Assembly: GCA_037501455.1 (NCBI GenBank)
Contig: CM074863.1
Span: forward strand, 9,544,001 to 9,608,000
Direction of reading: 5' to 3'
Length of the DNA: 64,000 nucleotides
From: Lantana camara
Lineage: Eukaryota; Streptophyta; Magnoliopsida; Lamiales; Verbenaceae
Positions within the stretch are counted from its first letter, which is position 1. Each line of letters starts with the position of its first letter. The notes beneath the pieces were generated by a model. It did no database searches. It was not told the DNA's origin and saw only the letters and a program-made list of their open reading frames with translations. Positions 1 to 12,836 of this stretch are shown here, piece after piece. Position numbers and translations under genes: made by a program.

Positions 1-160
1 TATTGATAGCTATTATTATGCCAAAGAGGAACATGATGTCAGTTTCACATAGATAAAATCATCACTCACAAAATTCTTAGTACCTAAGCCTTTTGCCTAA
101 TTTATTGTAAATTTAATTTGAATTATGGTTCATCAAGGAGTTTTGCATTATTCTTTTATT

Positions 161-585
161 AGGAAAATTGTTTAATTCCTCCTCAAATTGGTCCAACTTA
201 AAATAGTGAACATAAATTTATATTTTGAAAATTCTAAGACTTTAATTTTTAGGTCAAATGAAATTCTTTTTTGTCAGTTGATTTGTCCATGTGTGCCCGG
301 CCGCATGTAGTTTCTTATCTCAAGTTGGATTGCATGTATGATTTATGAGGGTCGTTGTGTAATCAGAAATTCCTTTACATGGCATAAAAAAATACAAGCC
401 GGTGCCGATATGTTGTTCCGGCGGACACATTGACAAATCAGCCAACAAAAGGAGATTTTCGATTTGTCAACATCCTATCATTTCATTGACTTAAAAATTG
501 AAGTCCCAAAATTATCAAAATACAAATTTATGTCAGTAGATTTAAAATTGGGCCAATTTGATGTAGGAATCGAACAATTTTCCCT
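161..585. repeat. Foldback MITE with long inverted arms
   Basis: The left arm starting AGGAAAATTGTTTAATTCC is matched in reverse complement by the segment ending at 585, and the similarity continues imperfectly for roughly 150 bp per arm around a short GC-richer centre near 290-420. There is no coding capacity. This is the architecture of a long-TIR MITE. No clear target-site duplication is visible, so the superfamily is not assigned. Confidence 0.7.
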
Positions 586-3311
586 TGTTTTGCTTTAATT
601 AAATAACTTGATTGATTTTATTATTCTTTTTAATACATACCCCAAATGGAATTTAAACCTAAGTTATTATATTTGTTCTTAGAAAAGCACTTGAACTAAT
701 TTCTATTAACAAATAACTTGATCAAATTGATCCTTAACTTGATTACGCTTAAACTAAGCACTAGTTTACGCCACACTAACAAAATATTTAAAATTTTGTA
801 GTGGTTAAAATAAGTCGAGAGATACTTTTGTTTTAAAATGGACAACCACTAGCTGATTGTAATTTAAGTTAATTAATTAATTGGTGGTTGAATATTCTTA
901 GTTTTTGGACAAGTCGTGTGGCTTTTGACATGATCCTTGGGGAACGTTTTGTAGTTGCCGCGAAGAGTTATTCATAATTTAATTAATAATCAGTCCTCTT
1001 ATGATTGGCGAAAGTAGCTTATTATATTATATATAACGTTGTTGTCATCCGAAAACCCCCCAAATTACTTTCTTCTTTGTGTGCGTCACATAACATTCAG
1101 AAATAGAGATTCATTTCCACCAAAACATTAAACAAATACAGATTCATCGAATTTGTACAATTGGACGGATAGAGTTTAAATCGCCGCGTAAAGCCTGATT
1201 CTGGAATATTCATTTCTATTAAAAAAGAAAAAAAAAAAATATGGATTCTGGTCTTGTATAATAATAACCAACTTTATGCAAACCGCAACATGAAATTTGC
1301 GTAACCAAAAATATATTGCGATTTTGTGATTATGTTACTAACTAACTGAATATTCCAGGCAAATATCGTTTTAGATTGAGGAGAAGGTTCATGGTATCAA
1401 GACTTGAGCACAAGTCACCTGTTACACGTGGAGCCAACTCAGCGTATTGTTAGTTTATTGAGAGGAAAACCAATCATAATTGAGCAGTTGCCGCATCCAA
1501 CTAAAATATGGATTACATTACATCACTATATAAAAACACTACTGCTTGTTTTAACTTTCAGCTAGTGGGCTTAAACTTGAATTATTAATTACAATTTACA
1601 AATATAATTGTTCTAATTGTTACGTTAAAAAGTACGTGGCCTAAAGCATCTTTTTCTTTTCTTCGTATATATATTATTGGCGCCTGCGGAATCTCATTAA
1701 TTCCCAAGGATATGTAGCCTTTGCTCCTTTAGATGGACAAAGCCACGAGCTCGAGAGTTCGCATAGCATCATCAGTGTCAAGACTCCACTGCACGCCACA
1801 AAAAGATTTTAAACCGCACAAGATAAGACTAAATCTAAATGTATATCAGGAATCATGATAATAATAAAATATTAACAGTAATTAGAACTATTCTTCTTTT
1901 ATAAAAAGGAACTTTAGGGTGTAAACCACACACAGCAAAAGAGAATAAAAAAAGGAAAGAAGCGATTCGTCTAATACGCTCAATTACAAATAAAAATAGG
2001 CATCAATTATAAATAAAAAGTGAAGAATTTGTAATCAAAAGAATTCAAAATATGAGAGGAAAAATGATCGGGATGTAATGTCTTTCATAACTTTTGATAA
2101 TTAATCTAAAATAAATAATTGAGCCACCCACAAGGGTTACACTTGATACTCGCATTCTTATTTCAAACAAAGAAGGAAGCAGCACATTAACTATAAGCCT
2201 GTTCATAAAGCCCAAAAGTATTAGAAAGCTTTAATTACTTAAAGTAAAGAGTTTGGGCCATCAATATGGGCTGAGTAGACCGTGGGCCGTATGAATAGAT
2301 ATTGCATTATGAATATCATTCATTAATAATTACATTTCTGGATTACGAAAATAGAAAAGAAAATTTCCTAATATAATCCCGAAGATATTTTGGGGTTTGA
2401 ACTTTGAACAGAAGGGCGCATAGTAGAAGATGATGTTTTTATCTGAGGCACTGATCCGTCAGTTTCGTCTGACAAAAAGGTCACAACTTTTCCTTCTAAA
2501 ATCCAAAATTTGTCTGGCTAATTAGTGACCACGTATATGGATGTTTAACTTGTTAAATGTTAACCTAATTGAATTTAATTATCGGGAATTATCTCTTGTT
2601 TCGCTTAGTCATTCATCAATTATTTTATCTATTTGAACACATCATTTATATTTTATATTGATAGACAATTAATATTAAATGAAAGAATTTTCTAATTAAT
2701 AAAATGGAGAATTCAATAGGACCAACAACGATTCTAAGGGCCAAATTTCTATAATTTCCATAATCCCATTTAAATGCATATTTTTAGCACGCACTTACTT
2801 TTGAGAGTACTTTATGACAATCTTTCCAAAGTTTGTAGTTCAAATAGTACATTTGTGCCATGTGAAATTTGTTGCCTGTAAAAGGTATCAAGTGTCACTG
2901 GATATATATATATATATATATCCACATTGGATAATATCATGATAAAGTGTGTGATAAAATCTGGACTTGTAAAAATACATGATTTGCGTTTCAAAAAAAG
3001 AAAAAACTATAATTTGGAGAGCAAAATATGGTCGTTATAACATTGGTCTAGAGAACTCAGAACACCTCAAGGCATGATATTGGCCAACAGAAACGTATAC
3101 GACTGTATACAACTTAAATTCTGCAAAGTTACATCCTTACAAATAATTGAAACATTAATTACACTCCCTTGCTCGGGTTAATTAACCCATAACACGATAA
3201 TAGAATCGTGCAAAAATGGTTATACAGCAAAGTTTATTATTATAATTTATACATACTCATTCCAGTCATCCTAAGAAAGTGAAGAATCCGGCAGTTGACA
3301 GTTACATATTC
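586..3311. other. Intergenic, no gene seen
   Basis: AT-rich spacer downstream (3') of the CONSTANS-like gene. Open frames are short and low-complexity. It contains one (AT)n microsatellite at 2902-2921. I see no conserved coding segment, tRNA or rRNA in it. Confidence 0.6.
2902..2921. repeat. (AT)n microsatellite
   Basis: A run of about ten AT dinucleotides. Similar runs occur at 10330-10350 and 10720-10746. Confidence 0.9.
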
Positions 3312-4718
3312 CTACTTACTGGGAAAGGCACTTGAACCAGGTGCCACAAAGTTAGCTCTCTTAACAAACCTCCCTTTCATCCTTGGCCTCTTCTCAGCAT
3401 TCAATTTCCGAACTTCGTACCTTATTTTCTTCGAAAACAACCTCGTCCTCCGCTTCTCCCTGTACCTCGACACTCTTGCTTCTCTTCCTCCATCGCCCAT
3501 CGCCGCCGCATGTTCGCTCATCATTCCAATCTCGCCGTATACATGCATTGTTTCACATATCCCCTGCAAATTAATTTCACGTTAGAACAAATTAAACTTT
3601 AATTGATTTAGTTGAGGTATAAAAAAGAGAAAAAAACACATGAATATATGTACCAATATGTCGGGCCAGGACCCGCCGGAATCCAAATCCGGCCGTTCTC
3701 CGTTTGTCCACGGAGACTTGTGGCCGTCCCAAGCGGACATGACGTCGTCGTAGTCAAGCCTCAGAAATATCTTCTTGGAATCATACGCTTTGCTAGAATC
3801 CTCAGTACTGTTCATCGTACCCGGCTCCACAATTTCTGCTTTCTTGTCTTCCTCTCCCTCGCCTGTAAATGGAGAATCGTAATCCAAATTCAACTCAAAG
3901 GTTTCTCTACCCATAACAATAAACTCCCCATCAATACGGTGATTCCCCGGTGCTTCTCCCATCACGTCTTCATCCTCAACTTTCACCCTTTCACTTCCGA
4001 AAGAGTATTCCTTCTCCTTTTCATCACTCTCCATCAAAATCCCCAGCCCTTCCATGTCAAACGACTCATCTTCCAGCCCTTTACCAAGTAAGCTCTCCAC
4101 ATCGGCTGCAAATTCTGCGAGATCCATTTCGGAGGGGAGAAACTCCTGCAAATGGTTCATCTCTTGGCTGAAATCATTCGACACCTGTTTGGATTCCATC
4201 TCAAGATTACTAGCGGCCTCATTCGAATTGGCAGAAGTAGTGCATAGTTCCGCCACAAATGGATCAAACACCGGAACCCGATACAGAAGCTGCTCCTCAC
4301 TTTCCTCATTGGAATTCTCTTCACTGCAGTTGATTTCCGGCACCATGTAAAAAGGGTTGCCGGCCCCGGCAACGAGCTCACCCGAACCGAGCTTAGCATT
4401 CTTTTTCTGCCGCGGCGTCCGAGCTTTCCGGGTGAAACCCTGATGCCACGACGACGTCGACGTCACCGGGACAAATATCTGAAGCCCCGACGACCGCGAT
4501 TCATCGTCGGAAGACTTAAGCGACGCCGTTTTCAGGCGAACCCTATCGTGCCGGCGAGCCAAGGGATTCGCTGAGTGCACAGATGAATCGCAAGATTGGC
4601 ACAGGAAAGCATCGTCGGCGGCACAATACCATCGGGCTCGTTTCCTTATACAGTTATCACAAGCCCTCGCTGATTTTCCTCCAACAACGTTCGTAGCTTT
4701 TCTCTCCGAAGAAACCAT
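3312..4718 (-). CDS. CONSTANS-like protein, one B-box plus CCT (COL6/COL16 group)
   Basis: Two exons, 4718-3654 and 3563-3312, give 438 residues. The intron has a GTACAT donor and a TTTGCAG acceptor in phase 0. Residues about 16-62 form one B-box zinc finger with the C-x2-C and H pattern around [13 protein letters not shown] and ending in [10 protein letters not shown]. The middle is acidic. Exon 2 carries a complete CCT domain ([20 protein letters not shown] onward), which serves as nuclear import and NF-Y/DNA contact surface. One B-box plus CCT is the layout of the BBX14-17 group (COL6, 7, 8, 16), transcriptional regulators linked to light, chlorophyll and senescence. The start is the first ATG of the open frame, and its second codons match the family N-terminus. 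COL6 and COL16 cannot be separated from the sequence alone. Confidence 0.95.
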
Positions 4719-6372
4719 GGCGTTGACTTTGTTTTTTGTATATATTTATCGATTGTATCAGGGACTGAAATGAATCAAAGACTGAAAGAAAAATAATAAT
4801 AATGGACAATCAAATCATAGGTATTGCAACTGCAAAAGGCGAGAAGAAAGCTAAGTTGGCTTTCCCTGTTCATGTACAGACTGACTTTTAAAATTTAGAG
4901 CAATTATTTGTACTGGTGGAGTGACCCACAGTATGCACTTTTTGGGAGCTTTTCACAGGGAATGGGGACTTTGCACTTTTGGGACCCACAGGAGGCCTTA
5001 TCTGTTATCTTATTGGTCGAGGAGGAAAATATGATCCTAAATACTTCTTGTTTATTGGTTGGAAGTCTGATTGTTGGATTTCCGGTGGAGCCCACATCCA
5101 TGCTGGGATGGGAATTATTAGTCATTGATCTAATCTTATGTTAGTGTCCATTTCGTGCTCTTTAAATTTGAAGGAGACCTTTTCCGTGAGATATTGTCTC
5201 TTTCTCTAGTTCACAACAGTATATTTTGGTCCCCTCCTCCGCTCCTTTTCCTTCCAGAAAAGTGTTGTGGCTCTATTATGTCAGTACAAAGTAAAAATTA
5301 ATCAAATTTTTATCACTGTCAAAGCCGTAATGCTTTAGCAAAAATGGAAAGTTTTCAAGTTCTATGGTTTTAAAAGAATCTGAAAATTCTTGTAGTATTT
5401 TAATTCTCTAACATTTAGATCCAAGCTACTCTCTGCCATATTGTTGACGCAAAGATATTTACATAGGTAGAAATGAAAGTTTAGTTGGAAATGGATGATG
5501 ATTCATGGTATGAGAGCTGAGTGTACTGTCCGCAGCAGCATATTCTGTTATGTTTATACCCATAAAGATGCAGCACTTTCTCTCCCCGCATGGTCCACTC
5601 CTGTCTCGACTATAGAGCCCATATCTTTGACAGTTTCACTCACTTGAGTGTCTGTGTAACGACATGAAACATCAATATTTACAGTAATTTATTTTCATGA
5701 AGAATTGCCTTTTTTTTAGTTTTAATTAATTTACCGGGATCGTGGATATTTGAGTATGATGTGGAAACCTCATCCATTTCAGATCTTACTTTTTCCAGTT
5801 CAGATTTAAGAAGAGAAGAAAAATCTGTGAAGGTATGTTTGAGTCATGTAGGTGAGAATGACTCATTTGTTGCCACCCGCACCCCCTTCATTGTCTTGTT
5901 TGCAGGACCGCGGACAAAATAATGCATTTAATGAGGGCCAAAGGCCAAATGAGGTATGGTGAAGGTGAATTACCCATTTACTCACTCACAAGCCATAATG
6001 TAATTTTTTTTTTGAAAAAAAATTCGCGTCACGGATATTCTTGGCCTAATAATTAGTTAGGTCACTTCACTATTGATACCACGTTTTTGGTCTCTACACT
6101 ATTGATGAGCACGTTTTCAGTTGCTATTAAAATTATTGGGGTCTGACAGTAGACGATTACATAATAATGTGTCACTTAAATAACTTTGACGCAGCAAGGA
6201 TGAAGCTATCAATATTGGTGTATATTATACTGTATATTGTGATATAGCTTTTTCTATTGCTTGAAGATATGATAAATAGAATACATTGGCCAACATTTTA
6301 AATAAATGAACAAAGTTATGAAATAAATTGACAATCAACTGTGAGGTGCAATTTTGTGGACTAGGACTGTTT
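4719..6372. other. Intergenic between COL promoter and HMT 3' end
   Basis: This contains the upstream region of the CONSTANS-like gene and the 3' flank of the methyltransferase gene. Two overlapping open frames on opposite strands near 4904-5144 show no recognisable domain and are probably chance. Nothing else is supportable. Confidence 0.5.
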
Positions 6373-8755
6373 CTAAAAATCAGGTTTTCTCTCCTTCAAA
6401 ACTTTAGAGATTGCTCGAATTGTACAAGGCGTTGTCCGGCAGCAGCCGCCAATGAGTTTAGCTCCAGCGTCCCTCCATCTTGTAGCGAATAACTCAAACT
6501 TGTCGTCATCAAAACATTTTGATGGCTGTCAAAATGACTGCTATTAGATTTCATGACACTATTTTTATTATAGGGATGATTACTCCAACATACCCAAATT
6601 TGAATAATTACACAGACTTCCCCTCAAGTTTGAGAAATTACAGAAAACTTGCATATTTCAAAGAATTTACATTACAGCTAGTTGATCGATCATCTCTAAT
6701 TTGTTATCAATATCACATTTCGACAATGAGACTTGTTGGTCGATATTTGAATTAAAATTTATGACAATAATAAATGAATTTGGCTAAACATCATGACACT
6801 ATGGGAAGGTTGTGTAATTAGGCCGAACTTCAAAGTATGTCAATGTAATTATCCCAATATTATATGTTTAACTCACCATCCATCTTTTAGCAATGCCATC
6901 CCATATCTCACCACTGTTAGGGTACACAACTATTGCCTTGGAAGTAGACTGCAAAATGACATGATTACAAGTTTCATAAAAACAGAGTATTTCCCAAAAC
7001 ACTTGTCCAAATTGTCAAGATTCAGTGGGAAGTAAGGTTACCTCTTTGAATCTCTGGATAAGGCTTATAACAAAATGAGGTGGTGCACAATTTATCCCAA
7101 CAGCTCTAACTTTGCTACTCTTGTTAATTACATCAAGGCATTCCTCAAAGCTTTCTCCTGATGGGGCATTAACACCATCAACAGAGCTGAAACAAATCCA
7201 CGATGGAATCAGAACGTTTTCTTCTTCAAGCAACTCAACACAAGCCTGGTAACATGTTTGCAGTGTTAAATACTAACAGCACAAAATCATTTGATTGTGT
7301 AATTTGTTGTAAAAGTATATACGATGGTTACACTACAAACCAAGACATTTGACATAATTAAACAAACTCATCCTGAGATTTGAGAAGTTACAAATATATC
7401 CAATTTCAAAGTATTTACATTAATTGTAAGCGCATGTTAGGCAGGCTAAATATAGGGTATGCCGAGGGGAAGTTTTTGTAATTTCCCAAAACTCAGGGTA
7501 TGCTACTGTAATTATCCCAATTATATATGATCTGTAGACAGGATTACCTGAGCTTCTAGCTTATTAGGAATAGTCTCAAAAGCAAGCAAATCGGGTCCTG
7601 CTTCAACAAGAACCTGCAGCCTGCGCCTGTGGAAATCCTTCAGTTTCTCCAGAGTTACATCTTCACCGTAATTCCCGCTGAAAGAGACAATTAATAGGAA
7701 TCAGTGATACAGACATTGCTAGACTTAATAATGCTTTTAAACAGTTTATCTTGTATTAGTTTTTCTTTGTATAATGCTTTTAAACATTTTATCATGTATT
7801 AGTTTTTCTTTGTATAATGGACCTGTATTCCGAGCCATCAGCAAGATATGCACCATAGCTTCCAATGGAGGCTGCAACAAGAGCCCTGTTGTAATTGTGT
7901 CCAGATTTCCTCTTTACTGAAGTCCAAAATTTATCACGGGCTTCAACTGCGATTCTGACACTTTTCCTTAGCAAAGACTCTGCTTCTACCATGGACAATC
8001 CCCTGGACACAAACCCTGGCAGAGTTGCCTGTTTATTCACAACTATTAGAAATCATGTATCAAGAGGATATATGTCTTTCAAAAAAAGTAGTAATAAGTA
8101 TTCTTATTTATCGGTCTCAGTGTTAATTTGCACTTGTGCACAACAGAACTGTTTAATATAATTAAGGCAGAAATCCACGTAATCTCAAGCAGCAATGGTT
8201 AAAACTGCAAACCTGGTAAGATGAGGTTATTAATATATCTGCACCCGCCTCCAGATACTCCAAATGTACCTGCACTCACCATTGCAACATTAAAAATTTA
8301 AAAGTCATTTCTTTGTTGTTTTTTATCAAAGGTTACCGATCGTATTATCTGAATTTTCAATAATTTTTACCATTTTGACCTGTAACATTTCAAATTCTAT
8401 TATTACATAAAAATGAACATGATCGATTCGAATTCAAAGTGCTACTTTTATGAAGCTTCTATAACTCGTAGTTATTTTGATGCCATTACCAGTCAGGGTA
8501 CGATGATGAATAGCATTAACATACATTCTATATGCTGTAGAGAAGAAAAAAAAAGTATGTGCGGAGTCATGTGTAGCATACCCGTTTGATAATATCGGGA
8601 TCTTTGATAAGGGAAAGGGCGCTCCAAAGAGGATCATTAATGGAGGCGCCGTGACGCTCCAGCTGGGTGGCGAAACCACCATCCACGACGGCGCAACCGC
8701 CGGCCTTCTTTATCAGATCCCCCAACACATCTCCTTTTGAATTTCCCTTCTCCAT
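6373..8755 (-). CDS. HMT3: Homocysteine S-methyltransferase (HMT3-like)
   Basis: Seven exons are supported by GT-AG junctions and continuous homology: 8755-8582, 8269-8213, 8028-7823, 7677-7548, 7245-7042, 6948-6877 and 6525-6373. Together they encode 331 residues, close to the usual 330-350. The enzyme transfers a methyl group from S-methylmethionine (or AdoMet) to homocysteine to make methionine in the cytosol, as part of the SMM cycle. Zinc/thiol ligands are visible: Cys242 in VGINC and the Cys309-Cys310 pair in GGCCRTTP. The N-terminal VVDGGFATQLERHG is the family hallmark. No signal or transit peptide is seen. A weak TATA-like TTATATA lies at 8868-8874 on the minus strand. Two introns contain MITEs and one a 43-bp tandem duplication. 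The subtype (HMT1-4) is inferred, not proven. Confidence 0.93.
6573..6855. repeat. MITE in last intron of the methyltransferase gene
   Basis: It starts GGGATGATTACTCCAACATA and ends with the inverse CAATGTAATTATCCC. The inner arms also pair (AATTACACAGACTTCCCCTC against GAAGGTTGTGTAATT). It is non-coding. It is related to the copies at 7334-7517 and 39791-40090. Confidence 0.7.
7334..7517. repeat. Degenerate MITE of the same family, intron 4 of the methyltransferase gene
   Basis: The right arm (GGGGAAGTTTTTGTAATTTC then GTATGCTACTGTAATTATCCC) is well kept. The left arm is eroded but still shows the CTCATCCTGAGATTTGAGAAGTTAC block. The boundary on the left is approximate. Confidence 0.5.
7728..7813. 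repeat. 43-bp tandem duplication beside a splice donor
   Basis: Two copies (7728-7770 and 7771-7813) of a unit beginning ATAATGCTTTTAAACA differ at two bases. They lie just inside intron 3 of the methyltransferase gene, about 9 bp from the 5' splice site at 7822. Confidence 0.85.
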
Positions 8756-10385
8756 CGATCCCTCAAAAAATTGAAAAATAAGTTACAACAAACGGGCACG
8801 TTAAGATTGAGATTTGAGGGAGAGATGATGATGATAGAGTGGGTGTAATGCGTGTTTGTGGTCTGCGTATATAAGGTTTATGCCTTGGCAATTAGCATTA
8901 AAGCGAAATCCAATGGCGTGTGTATGCGTGAAAGCATGGTGTTGAACGCGGACGGTTTGTTCTTCAAGGTTCTTAGTTGGCATCCACCTGGACTCTTTTC
9001 TGTATTTCATTCCTTTCTTCTTCGGTATTATATCTTTTTTGTGGCTTGTTTCAGTTTCACCAACCCCAGTCTTTTTTTTTTTTCGAAACAAGATCACCAA
9101 CCCCAGTCAAGATTCAAGAATACAAATATCAACTCCCAGCCTCGGCTGCTAAATCAAATTTTAGTTTATTTTTTGTCAATAATTTATAATTATTTTATTT
9201 TGGATTCTTTTGTATTACCAATTTAATTTATTAATGACAGGGCAACCTTACCTATAGACGTGGGCGTTACATTTTTCATTACGTACAAATGAATTATCGT
9301 AACTCCTTAAAATATATATGGATAATGCTACTAGATCAGCAGAGCTACACCTAATAATTCAGGAATTTTCAGATCTCGTTGACATTCTACCTTAAATTGT
9401 CTAAGAGAAAACCTTGAATTATCCTTTCTAGCTATGTCTACTTAAGAGTAACTTATTTCCACCGACTGAAAATGAGAATTAAAAGAGGAATTTAAGACGG
9501 GTCATAGGCCCATGTTCTTGCATAAAGCAAACAAAGCCATGTGTATGTTGATGGGCTCTCAAGAGTAAATGGCAAGCATTTTTTTTTATTTTTTAGTAAA
9601 TGGCAAGCATTGAATATACTCTACTTCTCCAGATTTATTTTCAACACTTCTGGGCGATTCTTTCTTTAGTTGTCATTTGTCAATAAAAGAAAAGGGCATT
9701 AATAAAGTCGTCTTAAATATTCTTCAATGCAGCCGAGTTGGGGCTTTTAGCTTGTTTCTAAATTACTGGTTGAAGAAACCAAAGTCAAAAGTATAGCAGA
9801 TCTTGTACGTAGTTGTAGCCTGTAGGTTGGTTGGAATTCATTTACGGGCATTGAATTTTTCCAGCTACAATTGAAAAGTAAACACAGGTTTGGTACACCG
9901 AACAACCGCAAGCAGTATTTGCGGCCCGTAGTTGGAAGTTGGAAACAATTCTTTAGTCTTCTATGCATTTGGAGTAATTTGGACTTGAAAATAGAAGTTT
10001 ACAAGAATGCAAACAAGTGGTAATTCTCATGCTATGGTTTAATTGAATTCTTATATAATGAATTTCTCATGCAAGATAATTTGTTAACAGAAATTGTTTG
10101 ATCCTTTTGTCATAGGACCAAATTTTCAATGAAGTCTAATCAAATATATTCATTGGAAGTTTAAAGTTGAATATATCAAAGGTCGCAGGTAACAAGCAAC
10201 CATCAATAAGTACCGTAAATCTTAATATTCCAATAGAAGAAAACAAATTCTTTATATATTTTTTTTCATGACCTTTTTTTTCGAAACATATTTAAAGAAG
10301 ACTTTTGCTGGTAGGTAAAAGATCTACTTTATATATATATATATATATAATCTATTTTTTAACACACCAGCGAATGTATGTTAAT
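8756..10385. other. Intergenic, methyltransferase promoter side
   Basis: The first ~150 bp upstream of 8755 should hold the methyltransferase promoter and 5' UTR. The rest is AT-rich, with an overlapping pair of low-complexity open frames near 8852-9226 and a 24-bp direct repeat (AGTAAATGGCAAGCATT) near 9565-9612. No gene is supported. Confidence 0.5.
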
Positions 10386-10714
10386 TAGGGCTGTCAAAAC
10401 CGGGTTCGATTCGAATCAGATATAATATTTCCAATTCGGAATCCGATAACAGAAGTTTATAACCGAATCCGAACGTTCCGATTCGTCCAAACCAAATTCA
10501 AATACTATCAGGTTGGATAATCCCTTACGAAAATCTGATCCGATGTATATAAATTTAAAAAAGAAAAGCAAAAGTGTTGGGCAGAAATTGGACTATGATC
10601 GCAGAGCAGACCGAGGATCCTGGAGAAGATATTGGAGCAGAAGGGAAAGAAACGTAGAGAAGGAGAACACTGCAGGTTGGAAAGCACGCAACTTGGAAAA
10701 GATAACCCTAAATT

Positions 10715-10745
<31 letters not shown>

Positions 10746-10746
<1 letters not shown>

Positions 10747-10868
10747 GGGGTAATTTGAGAAAACTTCCCAGGGGTTGAAAAATTTTTAGTTTTAAACTCA
10801 AGAATCGGGGAGTGAACTAAAATTTTTTTAGACCTGGAGAGTAGAGGGGAGTTTTCTCAAATTCCCCC
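10746..10868. repeat. Small foldback element
   Basis: The start GGGGTAATTTGAGAAAACTT is mirrored by GAGTTTTCTCAAATTCCCCC at the end. The inner arms (AAAATTTTTAGTT against AACTAAAATTTTT) also pair. About 120 bp, non-coding, nested in the hAT-like element. Confidence 0.75.
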
Positions 10869-10934
10869 TATATATAATGAATATTATTATTATTATTATT
10901 GCTAAATTAAAATTATATATCTATATATAAAATA

Positions 10935-11303
10935 AGGGATAATAACATCCAACTACCCTCATGTTTGGTCTAATTACAATTTAATCTCTATTCTTTACAT
11001 ATTTACCATCTAGTCCCTAAACTTTATATTTCATTTGAGGTCTTTGACGTCTGTTCGGTTGGTTAGTTGTCCTTCCTAAATTGCCTTTAAATTTATTACA
11101 AATACATCCCTATAGTTTCTTTTTAATAACAAAATGATTCCTAAATTAAAAAAAAAACAACTGATCAACTTAACGGAGCCCTAACGGACGGCAGAGACCT
11201 CAAACAGAATATAAAATTTATGGACTACATGGTAAATAAGTAAAGAATAGGCTGGATTGTAATTAGGTCAAATTTGAAGGTAGTTGAATGTAATTTTTCC
11301 TAT
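10935..11303. repeat. MITE with ~130-bp inverted arms
   Basis: The left arm (AGGGATAATAACATCCAACT, then ACCCTCATGTTTGGTCTAATT) is inverted at the right end (AATTAGGTCAAATTTGAAGG, then GTAGTTGAATGTAATTTTTCC). The middle contains a second pairing block (CATTTGAGGTCT against AGACCTCAAACAG). Non-coding. Confidence 0.75.
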
Positions 11304-11495
11304 GAAATAATTAATTTAATAAGATATTATAAAAAAAATTGAATTCGAATCTTTAATGGATCGAATTCTTTAATTCTATATTCGTTTTATTTATTTCGAA
11401 TAATAAATATTTATAATCGGATATTTATAAATATTTATCGGATGAATATGTTAAAAATCGAATTTGGATTAAAATTCGATCCATTGACAACCCTA

Positions 11496-12836
11496 CACAC
11501 ACACCCAAGTGATTAGAGGGAATTTGAACTTTGATTATAGCCATGAAAAATAAATCATTTAGCCACTCTTGGACCAATCTCTGTTAGCCTACGTTGCATG
11601 AACACGACATGAATACGGCCACATGGATTTTTAAAAAAATTTAGGACACAATACGGCTCTGACACGGCTATATTCTATATAAACAAATATATTTTATGTG
11701 TAAATAAAAATATTTTATAAGTATAATCTATGTAAAATAAAATATTTATAAAAGTGTGTAATATTAAAACTCAATTAAGTTTTGTTAATGAAAAATTTTG
11801 TATAATTATAAAAGCACCGCTGTGTCCAATACATGTCCGACACTGTGTACTATTTTTTTTTTTTTTTTTTTATTTATGACAAGTTTCAACTGTGTCCGAC
11901 ATATATCGGAGCCGTACCTGAGGCATTTCATTTCCTTTTTCTTTTCCCCTTGTGGTTTAATATATATTGGGCTAGACATGAAAAATGGACCATTTAGAAC
12001 TTAGTTCGGTCCATAACATTATTGCTTGGCCCATAGCTTGTGGAGCTGAAGGTAATCCAAAAGTCCAGCTCCTTCACCTATTTTAGTCTACTATTAGATA
12101 TTAGAATTTAGAGTTTAATTAGATAGGATTAATGCCGTATGAGTTTGGCAGGTACTCTATCAGTTTACCTATGGTTCTATAAAATACATTTGTCTCCAGA
12201 ATATATATTTAATCTCATAAAGGTACAAAAAGTTATTTATTAGTTTTTCCTAACATTTGATGCTTTTAATTAGTACCCAACTGTTCATTAAGTTTTCTAC
12301 TTCCAGTCTAGATTGAATTTGAATGCTCCTAACTTAGATTAATAAATTGAAGCTATAGGGGATGCAACCCAAGTTAATACTATTTACTGTGAGTTCACAT
12401 AACTAAATAAACATATAAAGTACGTATGTCCATGCGTTTGGTTAACGTAGGAGTAAATTGTTAATATAATTAACTAACCACCGTACTTACGATTTTGGCT
12501 GGATCAGGAATTCATACTTTGTCCTAATAATTTATGGCGTTATAATAATGTACAGCAAGTAGTGTGTTATTCGATTGATTACGGTTACACAAATTACATG
12601 ATATCTAGAAAATTAGATATGTAGTACTGTAGTCCAATTTAACCGGCCTAGAAGAGGTAGAGGCCTAGACCAAACTTATTAATTAATGAGAGATATTGAA
12701 GCAGTTTTCTTGGCTGGCGAGTGGCGAGTGCCCTCATTAATCACCACCAGCTGCCAGTGCCACCTATCCCCTCGAAATTTCTTTAAATTCCGCAATCCTG
12801 TTCCAGTTTTTGAACCACACAACCCTGTAATCCGAC
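11496..12836. other. Intergenic and KCS promoter side
   Basis: Around 11590-11930 it has scattered ACACGACAT/TGTCCGACA motifs resembling those of the MITE at 35500-35676, possibly an old relative. Downstream of 12000 is the presumed KCS promoter. I see no confident TATA box or coding segment. Confidence 0.45.

Larger units (their letters stand above)
10386..11495. mobile_element. hAT-like non-autonomous element (composite)
   Basis: The ends are inverted: TAGGGCTGTCAA at 10386 and TTGACAACCCTA ending at 11495. This terminus is common among plant hAT-type MITEs. Inner flanks carry further complementary ATTCGAAT/GATTCG motifs. The element is interrupted by two smaller foldback elements (10746-10868 and 10935-11303). 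I could not find a matching 8-bp target duplication, so the hAT call rests on the terminal motif only. Confidence 0.6.
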
